Assembly (NCBI GenBank): GCA_039180025.1
Contig: JBCDDZ010000028.1
Span: 1-36,888, forward strand
Direction: 5' to 3'
DNA: 36,888 nt
Source: Algisphaera sp039180025
Lineage (GTDB): Bacteria; Planctomycetota; Phycisphaerae; Phycisphaerales; Phycisphaeraceae
Shown here: positions 16,074-23,850 of the stretch, piece after piece
How positions within the stretch are numbered: position 1 is the first letter of the stretch
How the letters are laid out: each line of letters begins with the position of its first letter
The notes under the pieces: model-generated
The model's database searches: none
What the model was told of the DNA's origin: nothing
Seen by the model: only the letters and a program-made list of their open reading frames with translations
Program-made: the position numbers and the translations under genes

Positions 16074-16403
16074 TTACTTTTTCCGGGAGGTGGGAAGCGC
16101 GGCGGTGGGAGCGGTTTTCCGGGGACCAGACGTCGGCTTGCCCGATGAAGCGGGCGGCTGAGCGGACGCGGATTCTTTGGCTTTCGCCGCGGCGGGCCGG
16201 GCGACCCAGAACACCTGGTCGGCGGCGTACCAGATGCCTTTGCCGTAAGACTGGTGAACGGGACGGACGCAGATGAAAGACGTGTCGTCTTCGCAGGTGA
16301 TTTCGCATATCCGGCCGGTGGATTGGCCGTTGACGGCGACCACGGTGTCGCCGATTTCGAGGATCGTGCCAGAGACGTCCGAGGCGGTCGTAGCCGTATG
16401 CAT
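16074..16403 (-). CDS. small protein of unknown function
   Basis: A 109-residue protein that I do not recognise. Residues about 12-68 look like a compact beta domain (GDTVVAVNGQSTGRICEI, then FICVRPV and GKGIWYAADQVFWV), in the style of small SH3-like or PRC-barrel-like folds. The last 40 residues are Ala/Ser/Pro/Lys-rich and end in SRKK, likely disordered and possibly nucleic-acid binding. The start at 16403 is preceded by AT-rich DNA with a perfect 12-bp palindrome TTAAAGCTTTAA (16419-16430). It diverges from ndk. Coding character is supported by the structured composition and by a neighbour-like codon pattern, not by homology. Confidence 0.6.
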   Translation of the reverse strand: MHTATTASDVSGTILEIGDTVVAVNGQSTGRICEITCEDDTSFICVRPVHQSYGKGIWYAADQVFWVARPAAAKAKESASAQPPASSGKPTSGPRKTAPTAALPTSRKK

Positions 16404-16462
16404 AATTAAACAAGGGGGTTAAAGCTTTAAACGAACATTAAACCTTAGGCAGGGCCGACCCG

Positions 16463-16542
16463 GTTTTCTCGGAGAAACCGAGAAAACGTGCCCGCAGGGT
16501 TGCAAAGCCCGGGGGTTTCGCGGATAAACCGCGACTCCCGGG
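16463..16542 (+). promoter_or_regulatory. two matching hairpins in the ndk leader
   Basis: Hairpin 1 has a perfect 10-bp stem, GTTTTCTCGG (16463-16472) with CCGAGAAAAC (16478-16487), and loop AGAAA. Hairpin 2 has inner stem TCGCGG (16518-16523) with CCGCGA (16529-16534), loop ATAAA, and an outer CCCGGG/CCCGGG stem (16508-16513, 16537-16542). The 17-base cores TCTCGGAGAAACCGAGA (16467-16483) and TCGCGGATAAACCGCGA (16518-16534) share 14 positions, and two of the three differences are a compensatory T-A to G-C pair. They are 51 bases apart, 37-142 bases ahead of ndk. Confidence 0.6.
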
Positions 16543-16578
16543 GACCGGATTCTCTTTCACGCCCGCTGGAGCTCAACG

Positions 16579-17040
16579 ATGGAAACGACGCTGATTTTTC
16601 TGAAACCCGACGCGGTGCAACGCGGCCTGATGGGCCGGATCGTGCAGCGGTTCGAAGCCAAGGGGTTGACTTTCGTGGGCATGAAGCTGATGAGTGTTTC
16701 CCGCGAATTGGCGGAGAAGCACTACGCGGAGCACGCGGGCAAGCCGTTCTACGACGGACTGATCGGGTTCGTCACCAGCTCGCCGGTGCTGGTCCTTGCG
16801 ATCCGCGGGGTGAATGCGGTGTCGGTCTGCCGGACCTTGATCGGGGCGACCAACGGGCAGAAGGCGGCCCCCGGGACGATCCGGGGCGACTTCGGAATGT
16901 CCGGCGGCTACAACATGGTCCACGGCAGCGATTCGCCCGAGTCGGCCGAGCGCGAGCTGGCGCTGTGGTTTGAGCCCGAAGAACTCGTCACGCTGGATAA
17001 AACCCTCGACCAATGGGTCTACGACCCCAGCGACCTGTAG
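16579..17040 (+). CDS. ndk: nucleoside diphosphate kinase
   Basis: Transfers the gamma phosphate of ATP to other NDPs through a phospho-histidine. The 153-residue product starts METTLIFLKPDAVQRG with the conserved KPDA(V) motif. It carries IGATNGQKAAPGTIRGDFG and the active-site NMVHGSDSPESA, where the His is the phosphorylated residue. Length and motif order are standard for bacterial Ndk. GGAG (16568-16571) lies 7 bases before ATG. It is a single-gene unit behind two structured leader elements. Confidence 0.98.
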   Translation: METTLIFLKPDAVQRGLMGRIVQRFEAKGLTFVGMKLMSVSRELAEKHYAEHAGKPFYDGLIGFVTSSPVLVLAIRGVNAVSVCRTLIGATNGQKAAPGTIRGDFGMSGGYNMVHGSDSPESAERELALWFEPEELVTLDKTLDQWVYDPSDL

Positions 17041-17113
17041 GTCCGCCACCGCCTAGATCTTAATTGCCATTACGCAGGAACGATCGCCGGGGCCGGGCCA
17101 CGGGCGAGCGGCT

Positions 17114-17935
17114 TTACTGCGGCGGATCGATACGCGCGGCGCCTTCGGGTTTTTCGAACGTGGTCGCGGCGACTTCTTTGAGCAGGTGGAGGTCGGAGAG
17201 GGTGGCTTGCCCTTTGGGATCGCCCACAACGCCGCCCTTTTTGGGGTTCCAGCGATGGAAAGTCCAGCGGGTCGCGATCGGCACGCCGTCGACGTCGATG
17301 TAGTCGTCGTAGAACACGATGGATCGGCGTTTCTGGGCCTGCTCGGGGTCCACGCCGTAGGTCACGATGTAGGCCAGCGCGGTGAGCAGGCCGCTGGACG
17401 GATCGGTGAACGCGATGTACCAGTCGTCAGGCGTGTCGCCGACGCCGGACTCGAAGGTCACCTTGGTACCGCGTAGCGTCTGGCCGGGCCGCACGGGCAG
17501 GTCGCCCGCGTCGGAAAGGATCGTGCCCGGGTCGTTGAGTTTGTAGGGCACGGCCACGAAGTAGGGCCAGGTCAAGACGTGGAACCGCGGCGGGGGCCCG
17601 GGGACCTGGGCCTCGGCGGGGGCCATCCACGCGTCGTCGCTGTCGTAGGTCAGCACAGCGTGCCCGTCGATCCCGAGCCGGACCTTGCTCATCGACGGGG
17701 TGAAAAACATCTCCCCTTGGATCTGCATCGGCCCGAACTCGATGTCGTAGCGGGCCTGGATCGCCCGGTGCTGGTGGTAGGTCCCGGCCTGGTGGTTGTC
17801 CTCGATCGCCTGGATACGCTCCGCGGGGCTCGGGTCGGGGACGGGCAGCGCGTCGGCGAGGGCGGTGCCGACCGCGGCGGTGCAGAGGCCGGCCCCGAGG
17901 GCAAACCGGGTGGCTAATCGGGAAACGGTTTTCAT
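17114..17935 (-). CDS. periplasmic protein, DUF6503/LolA-like
   Basis: A 273-residue protein with an N-terminal Sec signal (MKTVSRLATRFALGAGLCTAAVGTALA, cleavage near residue 27). The mature part is rich in beta strands and contains the pattern of heme-free, LolA-like sheet proteins: RYDIEFGPMQIQGEMFF, then KVRLGIDGHAVLTYDSDDAW, then YDDYIDVDGVPIATRWTFHRW. Its order resembles the DUF6503 family; this assignment is tentative. Its ATG overlaps the stop of the flavin/Fe-S fusion gene as ATGA, so it is translationally coupled and is probably a periplasmic partner of that membrane protein. Confidence 0.7.
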   Translation of the reverse strand: MKTVSRLATRFALGAGLCTAAVGTALADALPVPDPSPAERIQAIEDNHQAGTYHQHRAIQARYDIEFGPMQIQGEMFFTPSMSKVRLGIDGHAVLTYDSDDAWMAPAEAQVPGPPPRFHVLTWPYFVAVPYKLNDPGTILSDAGDLPVRPGQTLRGTKVTFESGVGDTPDDWYIAFTDPSSGLLTALAYIVTYGVDPEQAQKRRSIVFYDDYIDVDGVPIATRWTFHRWNPKKGGVVGDPKGQATLSDLHLLKEVAATTFEKPEGAARIDPPQ

Positions 17936-20367
17936 TGCTGCTTCTTTCCGTTGATGGTGACGGCGAGCTCGGACATCTGTACCGGCGACGCGGCGAGCCA
18001 GGCGGGGTCTTTGGAGATGACGTTGCTTTCCTTGTCGATCTGTCCGAACGAGAGCACGCCGGTGGGGCAGCTCTGCACACACGCCGAGCAGCGGACACAC
18101 TCGGGGTCCTGCATCGGGAGCCCTTTGTTGGCGAAGTTCATGATGTCGATGCCCTGGTGGCAGACCGACGTGCACACGTTGCAGGAGATGCATTTCTTCT
18201 TCTCGGCGACGATGGCGAAGCGGCTGAACAGCCGGGTATAGATATGCATCAGCGCCGCGAGCGGGCAGGCGAACCGGCACCACACCCGCCCCGAAAACCA
18301 GAAGTACAGCCCCACCCCGATAATCCCGGCCCACAACAGGTCCACCAGCCAGGCGTAGCTGACCACCGGGACCTTCTGGGCGGCGTACACAAACGATTCC
18401 GCGACGGCGTTCCCGTCGGGCAGCACCCAGCCTACGATCCGCATGGCCAGTAGCACCAGCGCGAAGACCAGGAACACCTGGCCGACCATGTTCAGCCGGT
18501 TCCAGAACGGGCCGTGCGGCATCTTGTGGCGGTGGGTGTCGCCGAGCGTCTCGGCGAGCGCCCCGCACGAGCAGATCCAGCCGCAGTACGCGCCCTTGCC
18601 CCAGAAGTAGATCATCGCGGGGATCGCCACGAACGTCTGCAGGAACCCCAGGATCAGCCACCCGTAGATCGGCTCGGCCGTGAACCAGTTCCATGCCATC
18701 AGCGGCCAGGCGAGGATCAGCCCGTACGCCCGCCACCAGCTCTCGTTGGGGAAAAACGTGTTCGCGATCCACGCCCCGATGCCCGCGTCGAACACCCCGT
18801 TGGCCCCGAGGTACGGCAGGATGAGTTCGGGCAGCAGGAACAGCGGCACAACCTGAATCACCATCAGCGTCAGCGTCTGCACCTTGATGTAAGGCGTCTT
18901 ACGTCGCCGGATCCGACGGATGCCGAAGATCACCACACACGACGCGTAGGCCAGGGTGTAGTAGAAGCTCTTGCCGCTCATCGAATCGATCAGCACGCCG
19001 CCGAACGACGAGGCGCTGTTGAAATAGTCCTGGATCGGCTGGCCGAGGCTGCCGAGGATCCAGGCCCAGGTCGCCCCGGGGTTCCAGACCAGCCATTCGG
19101 GAAGATACAGGCCGTCGCGCACCACGCCGCCGCCGGTGTATTTCTTGCTGCCCAGGCCGAACAACGGCTTGTCGCTCTTCCAGTGGTAGAGCCAAACGCA
19201 AAAGGCCAGGAACAGGATCAGCGTCGTCCACCACTTCGTTCCGCGGTCGCCGGAGATGCGGACGCCGGACTTGCGGAAAAAGTCCAGCGGCGGCTCGCGG
19301 CCGATCATGGCGAAGACCGACTCGTTCGCGATCGTCTGGTCGTTGCCGTCTTTGTCTTTGATGACCACCTCGTCTTCGCGGATTTCCTGAGGGTGCGAAG
19401 CCATCAACAACTGGATCGTGCCCGGCGGCTGGGGGCGGTCGCCCAGGTAAGGGCCCGTGGGGGTCGTGACGCGGTCTCCGTCGACCGATTCGACGCTGAC
19501 CTCGGCGTTCGGGTCGTGGACGAGCTGATTGATCTTTTCGACGTTCTCGGGCTTGGGCCGGCTGAACTCGGCCTTGCGGTACGACAGGGTGACCCGGCTG
19601 CCGCAGTGGGCCAGCGCGATGGCGGTTTCCATCGCGCTGTCGCCGCCGCCGACGACGAGGATATCCTGGCCGCAGAAGTCCTTGGGGTCGTGCAGGCGGT
19701 TGTAAACCTTGTCGAGTTTTTCGCCCGGCACGCCGAGCTTGCGGAAGTTGCCCGACCGCCCGATGCCGACGATGACCCGGTGGGCCTTGAGGTTGTCGCC
19801 GCCGGCCACGTGGAGCTCGAACACCCCGCCGGACTTGCTGATCTTTTCGACCCGGGCTTTGGTCGGCTCGATGCCCGCGTCTAGGGTCTGCTCGTGCAGG
19901 TCTTCGACCAGGCCTTCCTTGATCTCCGATTTCTCATGAAACTGAAGGTCGCCGGCGGGCGTCATGTCCGTCGGGTACGTAAAGATCGGCTTGCCTTTGG
20001 GGAAATTAACGATCGTCGAAAACGGCTCGGCCGCTTCGTAGAGGACGTAGCTGAGCCCTCTCTTCTCGGCTTCCTTCGCCGCGGCGAAGCCCGACACGCC
20101 GCCCCCGACGATCGCCAGGTCGCGGACCTCGGGGTCGCTGGTGGATCGCTTCTGAAACCCCGGGTCGTTCGCCACGGTCATCACCGCACGGGTCCCGGTG
20201 TCGGCCGAGAACTTGAGCAGCGGGATCCCCGTCAGGTCACCGACGATGTAGAAGCCCGGCACGTTGGTCGAGCCGTCGGGTTGAACCACCGGGAGCTTCT
20301 CGGGTTTCCCGGCCGGCCATCGGGTGTGGAGCCAGCGGGTATACGTCGTGACCGGGTTACTGATCAT
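17932..20367 (-). CDS. flavin oxidoreductase fused to a NapH/NosR-like membrane Fe-S protein
   Basis: An 811-residue fusion. Residues about 80-365 are a two-dinucleotide-fold flavoprotein of the thioredoxin reductase/YpdA group: FAD loop GGGVSG (88-93), NAD(P)H loop GGGDSA (240-245), and the C-terminal AMIGREP. The redox CxxC of thioredoxin reductase is absent. Residues about 378-715 contain about six membrane helices with the NapH/NosR-type Cys motifs YCGWICSCG (Cys595, 599, 601) and WCRFACP (Cys697, 701). Two [4Fe-4S] ferredoxin motifs follow: Cys726/729/732/736 and Cys757/760/763/767. It should pass electrons between NAD(P)H and a membrane or periplasmic partner. Oddly, residues 35-64 (NVPGFYIVGDLTGIPLLKFS...) resemble the C-terminal end of a thioredoxin reductase fold placed at the N-terminus. 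AGGAA lies 6 bases before the ATG. Confidence 0.88.
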   Translation of the reverse strand: MISNPVTTYTRWLHTRWPAGKPEKLPVVQPDGSTNVPGFYIVGDLTGIPLLKFSADTGTRAVMTVANDPGFQKRSTSDPEVRDLAIVGGGVSGFAAAKEAEKRGLSYVLYEAAEPFSTIVNFPKGKPIFTYPTDMTPAGDLQFHEKSEIKEGLVEDLHEQTLDAGIEPTKARVEKISKSGGVFELHVAGGDNLKAHRVIVGIGRSGNFRKLGVPGEKLDKVYNRLHDPKDFCGQDILVVGGGDSAMETAIALAHCGSRVTLSYRKAEFSRPKPENVEKINQLVHDPNAEVSVESVDGDRVTTPTGPYLGDRPQPPGTIQLLMASHPQEIREDEVVIKDKDGNDQTIANESVFAMIGREPPLDFFRKSGVRISGDRGTKWWTTLILFLAFCVWLYHWKSDKPLFGLGSKKYTGGGVVRDGLYLPEWLVWNPGATWAWILGSLGQPIQDYFNSASSFGGVLIDSMSGKSFYYTLAYASCVVIFGIRRIRRRKTPYIKVQTLTLMVIQVVPLFLLPELILPYLGANGVFDAGIGAWIANTFFPNESWWRAYGLILAWPLMAWNWFTAEPIYGWLILGFLQTFVAIPAMIYFWGKGAYCGWICSCGALAETLGDTHRHKMPHGPFWNRLNMVGQVFLVFALVLLAMRIVGWVLPDGNAVAESFVYAAQKVPVVSYAWLVDLLWAGIIGVGLYFWFSGRVWCRFACPLAALMHIYTRLFSRFAIVAEKKKCISCNVCTSVCHQGIDIMNFANKGLPMQDPECVRCSACVQSCPTGVLSFGQIDKESNVISKDPAWLAASPVQMSELAVTINGKKQQ

Positions 20368-20782
20368 CGTGATTCCTAAATAAAGCCGGCGGCCGGTTCC
20401 GTTCGCGAGGATGCCGGCGGGGGGATCATAGATTAAGCCGCCGCGGGCCCGAAGGACGACAGCCCACGCCGCAGCATTCCCCTAGTCTAACCCGCCGCGC
20501 ATGCGGTCGAGGCCGCGGGGCACAAAAACCTTTCGGGTGATTGACTCGCGAGAGCCGGCGTTGATTCCCACGGATATCCGGATTCGTGGAAAGCCCGCTC
20601 CTCCATCGCCCGCAGCCGACCACAGGCGCGGCGGCCCGGGACCGATTCGAACCGTTCCCGCCACGCCCCGTTGGCTTCGGTAACGGGGCCGCCCTCGGCA
20701 GACCCACCCGCCCGCCGCTGGCCGACCGGGAGAACGGTGGGTTACACTCACCGCCGGGCGGGCCACACGAAGGAAAGCCGTC
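20368..20782. other. divergent gap between the flavin/Fe-S and Rieske-GltB genes
   Basis: A 415-base stretch without a credible gene. It must hold two divergent promoters. A TTGACT at 20542-20547 has no convincing -10 partner. A dyad CGGTG-N9-CACCG occurs at 20735-20753, about 30 bases before the Rieske-GltB start, and could be an operator. No RNA gene is recognised. Confidence 0.5.
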
Positions 20783-22429
20783 ATGCAACTCGAGCAGCTA
20801 GATACACAACAGCGGGTCCAGGTGTCCGCCTGGTCGTCGCTGGCCGACCGCACCCCGACCTACGCCCTGGTCGAAAACGTGGACCTGGTGGTGGTCCGCT
20901 ACGGCGACGAGGTCAGCGTGCTCTACGGCCGCTGCCTCCACCGCGGGGCCCTGATGTCCGACGGCTACGTCGAGGGCGAAGACCTGATCTGCGGCGTCCA
21001 CGGCTGGGACTACCGCATCGACAGCGGGGTGAGCGCCTATAACAACGAGGAAGCGCTGCACCAGTTCGCTTCCTGGATCGACGCCGACGCCGACGCAGTG
21101 GTCGTCGATCGGCAGGAGATCGCCGAGTGGGAAAAGCAGAACCCGCAGCCGTACCGCCGTGACCAGTACCTCGGGCTCTACCAGGACCCCCACGGCGGCC
21201 CCGAAGAGCCGCACAACGCCTACATCCAACAACTCGCCCGGGAGGGGCTGTCCAAGGTCGGGCACCACGGCCCGGCGTCCGCGATGGGCGTGCCCTACGA
21301 CCAGCTCCCGAAGTGGAACGACCTCCAGCTCGTCACCGCGCAGGCCGCCACCCTCCCGCTGCTCGAAGACGTGGCGGTCGCCACCGAATTAGTCATCGGC
21401 CCCCGCGCGAAGAAACCGCTCACCCTCCGCATCCCGCTTTTCGTCAGCGACATGTCCTACGGCGCCCTCTCGGAAGAGGCGAAGGTCGCGCTGGCCCAGG
21501 GGGCCGAGCAGGCGGGCACCGGCATCTGCTCGGGCGAGGGCGGCATGCTCCCCGAAGAACAGGCCGCTAACTCACGCTATTTCTACGAGCTCGCCTCCGC
21601 CAAGTTCGGCTTCACGCTCGACAAGGTCGCCCGCTGCCAAGCCTTCCACTTCAAAGGCGGCCAGGGCGCGAAGACCGGCACCGGCGGCCACCTGCCGGGC
21701 AACAAAGTCAACGCCAAGATCGCCGAGGTCCGCGGACTCGAAGAGGGCCAGGACGCCATCAGCCCGCCCCGCTTCCCCGACTTGAGCGGCCTCGACGACT
21801 ACAAGCAGTTCGCCGACCGGGTCCGCGGCCACACCGGCGGCATCCCCATCGGGTTCAAGCTCTCGGCCCAGCACATCGAGAAAGACCTCGACTTCGCCCT
21901 GGACCTGGGGGTCGACTACGTCATCCTCGACGGCCGGGGCGGCGGCACCGGGGCCGCGCCCAACCTCTTCCGCGACCACATCAGCGTCCCCACCATCCCC
22001 GCCCTGGCCCGCGCCCGCAAACACCTCGACGCCCGCGGCGTCGGCCGCGACGTCACGTTGATCATCACCGGCGGGCTCCGCACCGATGCCGACTTCTGCA
22101 AGGCCCTCGCCCTCGGGGCCGACGGCGTCGCGGTCTCTAACAGCGCGATCCAGGCGATCGGCTGCCTCGGCATGCGGGCCTGCCACTCCAACCACTGCCC
22201 CGTCGGCATCGCCACCCAGAAGCCCGGCCTCCGCCAGCGGCTGGTCATCGACGAATCCGCCCAGCGCCTCGCCAACTTCTTTGACGCCACCACCGAGCTG
22301 ATGTCCGTCCTCGCCCGGGCCTGCGGGCACGACGCGCTAGCCGGGTTCTGCCGCGACGATCTGACCACCTTCGACCGCGACCTCGCCTACCTCGCCGGCG
22401 TGCCCTACGGCGGGGTGGTGCCCCTGTAA
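20783..22429 (+). CDS. Rieske [2Fe-2S] domain fused to FMN/3Fe-4S glutamate synthase domain
   Basis: A 548-residue fusion. Residues about 12-110 are a Rieske domain with ligands Cys51-x-His53 (CLHRG) and Cys70-x-x-His73 (CGVHGWDY). Residues about 150-530 match the GltB/GltB2 FMN domain: DMSYGALSEEAK (223-234), GICSGEGGM (247-255), FHFKGGQGAKTGTGGHLPG (288-306), and ILDGRGGGTGAAP (381-393). The 3Fe-4S triad is Cys461-x5-Cys467-x4-Cys472 (CLGMRACHSNHCPVG). There is no glutaminase domain, so the ammonia or amide donor must come from a partner, or the reaction differs from classical glutamate synthesis. The Rieske domain replaces the usual ferredoxin or GltD input. AAGGAA precedes the ATG by 8 bases. 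It is probably cytoplasmic. Confidence 0.92.
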   Translation: MQLEQLDTQQRVQVSAWSSLADRTPTYALVENVDLVVVRYGDEVSVLYGRCLHRGALMSDGYVEGEDLICGVHGWDYRIDSGVSAYNNEEALHQFASWIDADADAVVVDRQEIAEWEKQNPQPYRRDQYLGLYQDPHGGPEEPHNAYIQQLAREGLSKVGHHGPASAMGVPYDQLPKWNDLQLVTAQAATLPLLEDVAVATELVIGPRAKKPLTLRIPLFVSDMSYGALSEEAKVALAQGAEQAGTGICSGEGGMLPEEQAANSRYFYELASAKFGFTLDKVARCQAFHFKGGQGAKTGTGGHLPGNKVNAKIAEVRGLEEGQDAISPPRFPDLSGLDDYKQFADRVRGHTGGIPIGFKLSAQHIEKDLDFALDLGVDYVILDGRGGGTGAAPNLFRDHISVPTIPALARARKHLDARGVGRDVTLIITGGLRTDADFCKALALGADGVAVSNSAIQAIGCLGMRACHSNHCPVGIATQKPGLRQRLVIDESAQRLANFFDATTELMSVLARACGHDALAGFCRDDLTTFDRDLAYLAGVPYGGVVPL

Positions 22430-22536
22430 AGATCATCTCGCCCGCCCCGCCGCCAGTACCTCTGGATGGCAACTACCCTGCGCGACAGACTTTTTCTGTT
22501 TCCGTCCGTACCTTTCACCCCTCGGAGTAACCACGC

Positions 22537-22914
22537 ATGAGCCTGCTCAAAAAAACCCAAACCATCATGGACCAGCTTAAGCAAGGCGAGTTTGTTGCCG
22601 GCATGGAAGAGTTTTACGCCGACGACGCGGTCAACGAAGAATCCAACGGCAACCAGACCGTCGGCAAAGACACCATCATCGCCAACGAGAAAAAGTTCCT
22701 CACCACCGTCAAGCAGTTCCATGGCGTCGAAGTCAAGGCCGTCGGCGTCGGCGAAGACGACGGCGCGGGCAACGGCGTGACCTTCGCCGAATACAAAGTC
22801 GAAGTCGATCTGAAAGACGGCGGCAAGTTCAACCCCGATCAGGTACAGGTGACCCGCTGGAAAGACGGCAAGGCCGTCCACATCAAGTTCTACTACGACC
22901 CGGATTTCAAGTAA
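22537..22914 (+). CDS. NTF2/SnoaL-like protein
   Basis: A 125-residue protein with the cone-shaped NTF2-like layout: an N-terminal helix pair (MDQLKQGEFVAGMEEFYADDAVNEE), a central helix (KDTIIANEKKFLTTVKQF), then curved sheet strands (FAEYKVEVDLKDGGKF, QVQVTRWKDGKAVHIKFYY). These folds serve as small enzymes or binding proteins; no catalytic pair can be assigned here. It is acidic and soluble with no signal. GGAG is present 8-11 bases before ATG. It lies 107 bases after the Rieske-GltB gene and ends at a strong hairpin (22921-22954). Confidence 0.8.
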   Translation: MSLLKKTQTIMDQLKQGEFVAGMEEFYADDAVNEESNGNQTVGKDTIIANEKKFLTTVKQFHGVEVKAVGVGEDDGAGNGVTFAEYKVEVDLKDGGKFNPDQVQVTRWKDGKAVHIKFYYDPDFK

Positions 22915-22920
22915 CCACCC

Positions 22921-22954
22921 GCCGCGGCCGGCCCACCCGCGGGCCGCGGCTTTT
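22921..22954 (+). terminator. intrinsic terminator abutting the DUF2721 start
   Basis: GCCGCGGCC (22921-22929) pairs perfectly with GGCCGCGGC (22942-22950), followed by TTTT (22951-22954). The next gene's ATG is at 22956. It ends the NTF2-like transcript and occupies the whole ribosome-binding region of the next gene. Confidence 0.65.
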
Positions 22955-22955
22955 G

Positions 22956-23462
22956 ATGGACGCCCCGATCCAACAACTCGTCCCGCCGGTGGTCATCATC
23001 TCGGCCTGCGGGCTGCTGTGTATGGGCCAGTTCGCCCGCTACACCGCGATCGTCGGGCGGGCCCGGCAGTTCCACCGCGAATTCCTCGCCGCCTACCGCC
23101 AGCTCCGCCACGCCGCCCCGGAAGACCGGGCGTTGTACGAGGCGATGTGCCGTGAACTCGAGCAGCAGGCTCAGGGCGTGCTCCGGCTGGCGGGCCTGAT
23201 CCGGTCCGCGCTGCTCTACCTGGTCGCGGCGGTGATCTTCATGATCCTGGCCTCCCTGCTGATCGGCGTCGAACTCGTCTGGCCCCGGCTCAGCGGCATC
23301 GCCGCGATCACCGCGTTCGTGGTCGGGCTGTTCTGCATGCTCGTCGGGATGGTCTACGTCTTTGCCGAGGTACGGGTCAGCCTCCGGCTGGTGCACCACG
23401 AACACGACGAACTGCAAACCCGTGCGGAGCTGTTCACCCCGGCCCGAGGGAGCGAGCCATGA
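22956..23462 (+). CDS. DUF2721 family membrane protein
   Basis: A 168-residue inner-membrane protein with an N-terminal helix PPVVIISACGLLCMGQFAR (10-28) typical of DUF2721. A cytoplasmic helical stretch follows (RARQFHREFLAAYRQLRHAAPEDRALY), then two more membrane helices (about 85-110 and 115-140) and a short charged tail. Function unknown. The ATG lies one base after the T-run of a terminator hairpin and has no Shine-Dalgarno site; the N-terminus nevertheless fits the family, so I keep this start. Its stop overlaps the next ATG (ATGA), coupling it to the DUF1622 gene. Confidence 0.82.
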   Translation: MDAPIQQLVPPVVIISACGLLCMGQFARYTAIVGRARQFHREFLAAYRQLRHAAPEDRALYEAMCRELEQQAQGVLRLAGLIRSALLYLVAAVIFMILASLLIGVELVWPRLSGIAAITAFVVGLFCMLVGMVYVFAEVRVSLRLVHHEHDELQTRAELFTPARGSEP

Positions 23463-23836
23463 ACCCCGAGCCCGCGTGGATCCCAACCCTCGGCGTCGCG
23501 GTGGACTGGCACACCGCCTGCCGGTGGCTCGCCGCGGCGATCGCGGCGGCCGGGGTCTTGGTCCTGGTCTACGGGGTCGGCCGGGCGGTGGTGGGTTTCG
23601 TCCGGGTCGAAGCGGGCGGCAGCGGCCGGGCGGCGCGGAACCGCCTGCGGATGGACCTGGGGTACTATCTGCTGCTGGGGCTCGAGATCCTGGTCGCGGC
23701 GGACATCATCGAGACGCTGATGGCCCCGGACCTCGAACACGTGCTGGTGCTGGGCGCGATCGTGCTGATCCGCACGGTCATCAGCTTCTCGTTGAACTGG
23801 GAGTTGATCCAAGAACGCAGGCACCTGACCGAGTAA
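23459..23836 (+). CDS. DUF1622 family membrane protein
   Basis: A 125-residue protein with three predicted membrane segments. The conserved core is RLRMDLGYYLLLGLEILVAAD (about 61-81, quoted in part) leading into IIETLMAPD and IVLIRTVISFSLNWEL, characteristic of DUF1622. Function unknown. It overlaps the DUF2721 stop by four bases and is followed 14 bases later by the malic enzyme, so DUF2721-DUF1622-malic enzyme-Rieske/TPP may form one operon. Confidence 0.85.
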   Translation: MNPEPAWIPTLGVAVDWHTACRWLAAAIAAAGVLVLVYGVGRAVVGFVRVEAGGSGRAARNRLRMDLGYYLLLGLEILVAADIIETLMAPDLEHVLVLGAIVLIRTVISFSLNWELIQERRHLTE

Positions 23837-23850
23837 GAGGCGGACCCCGC

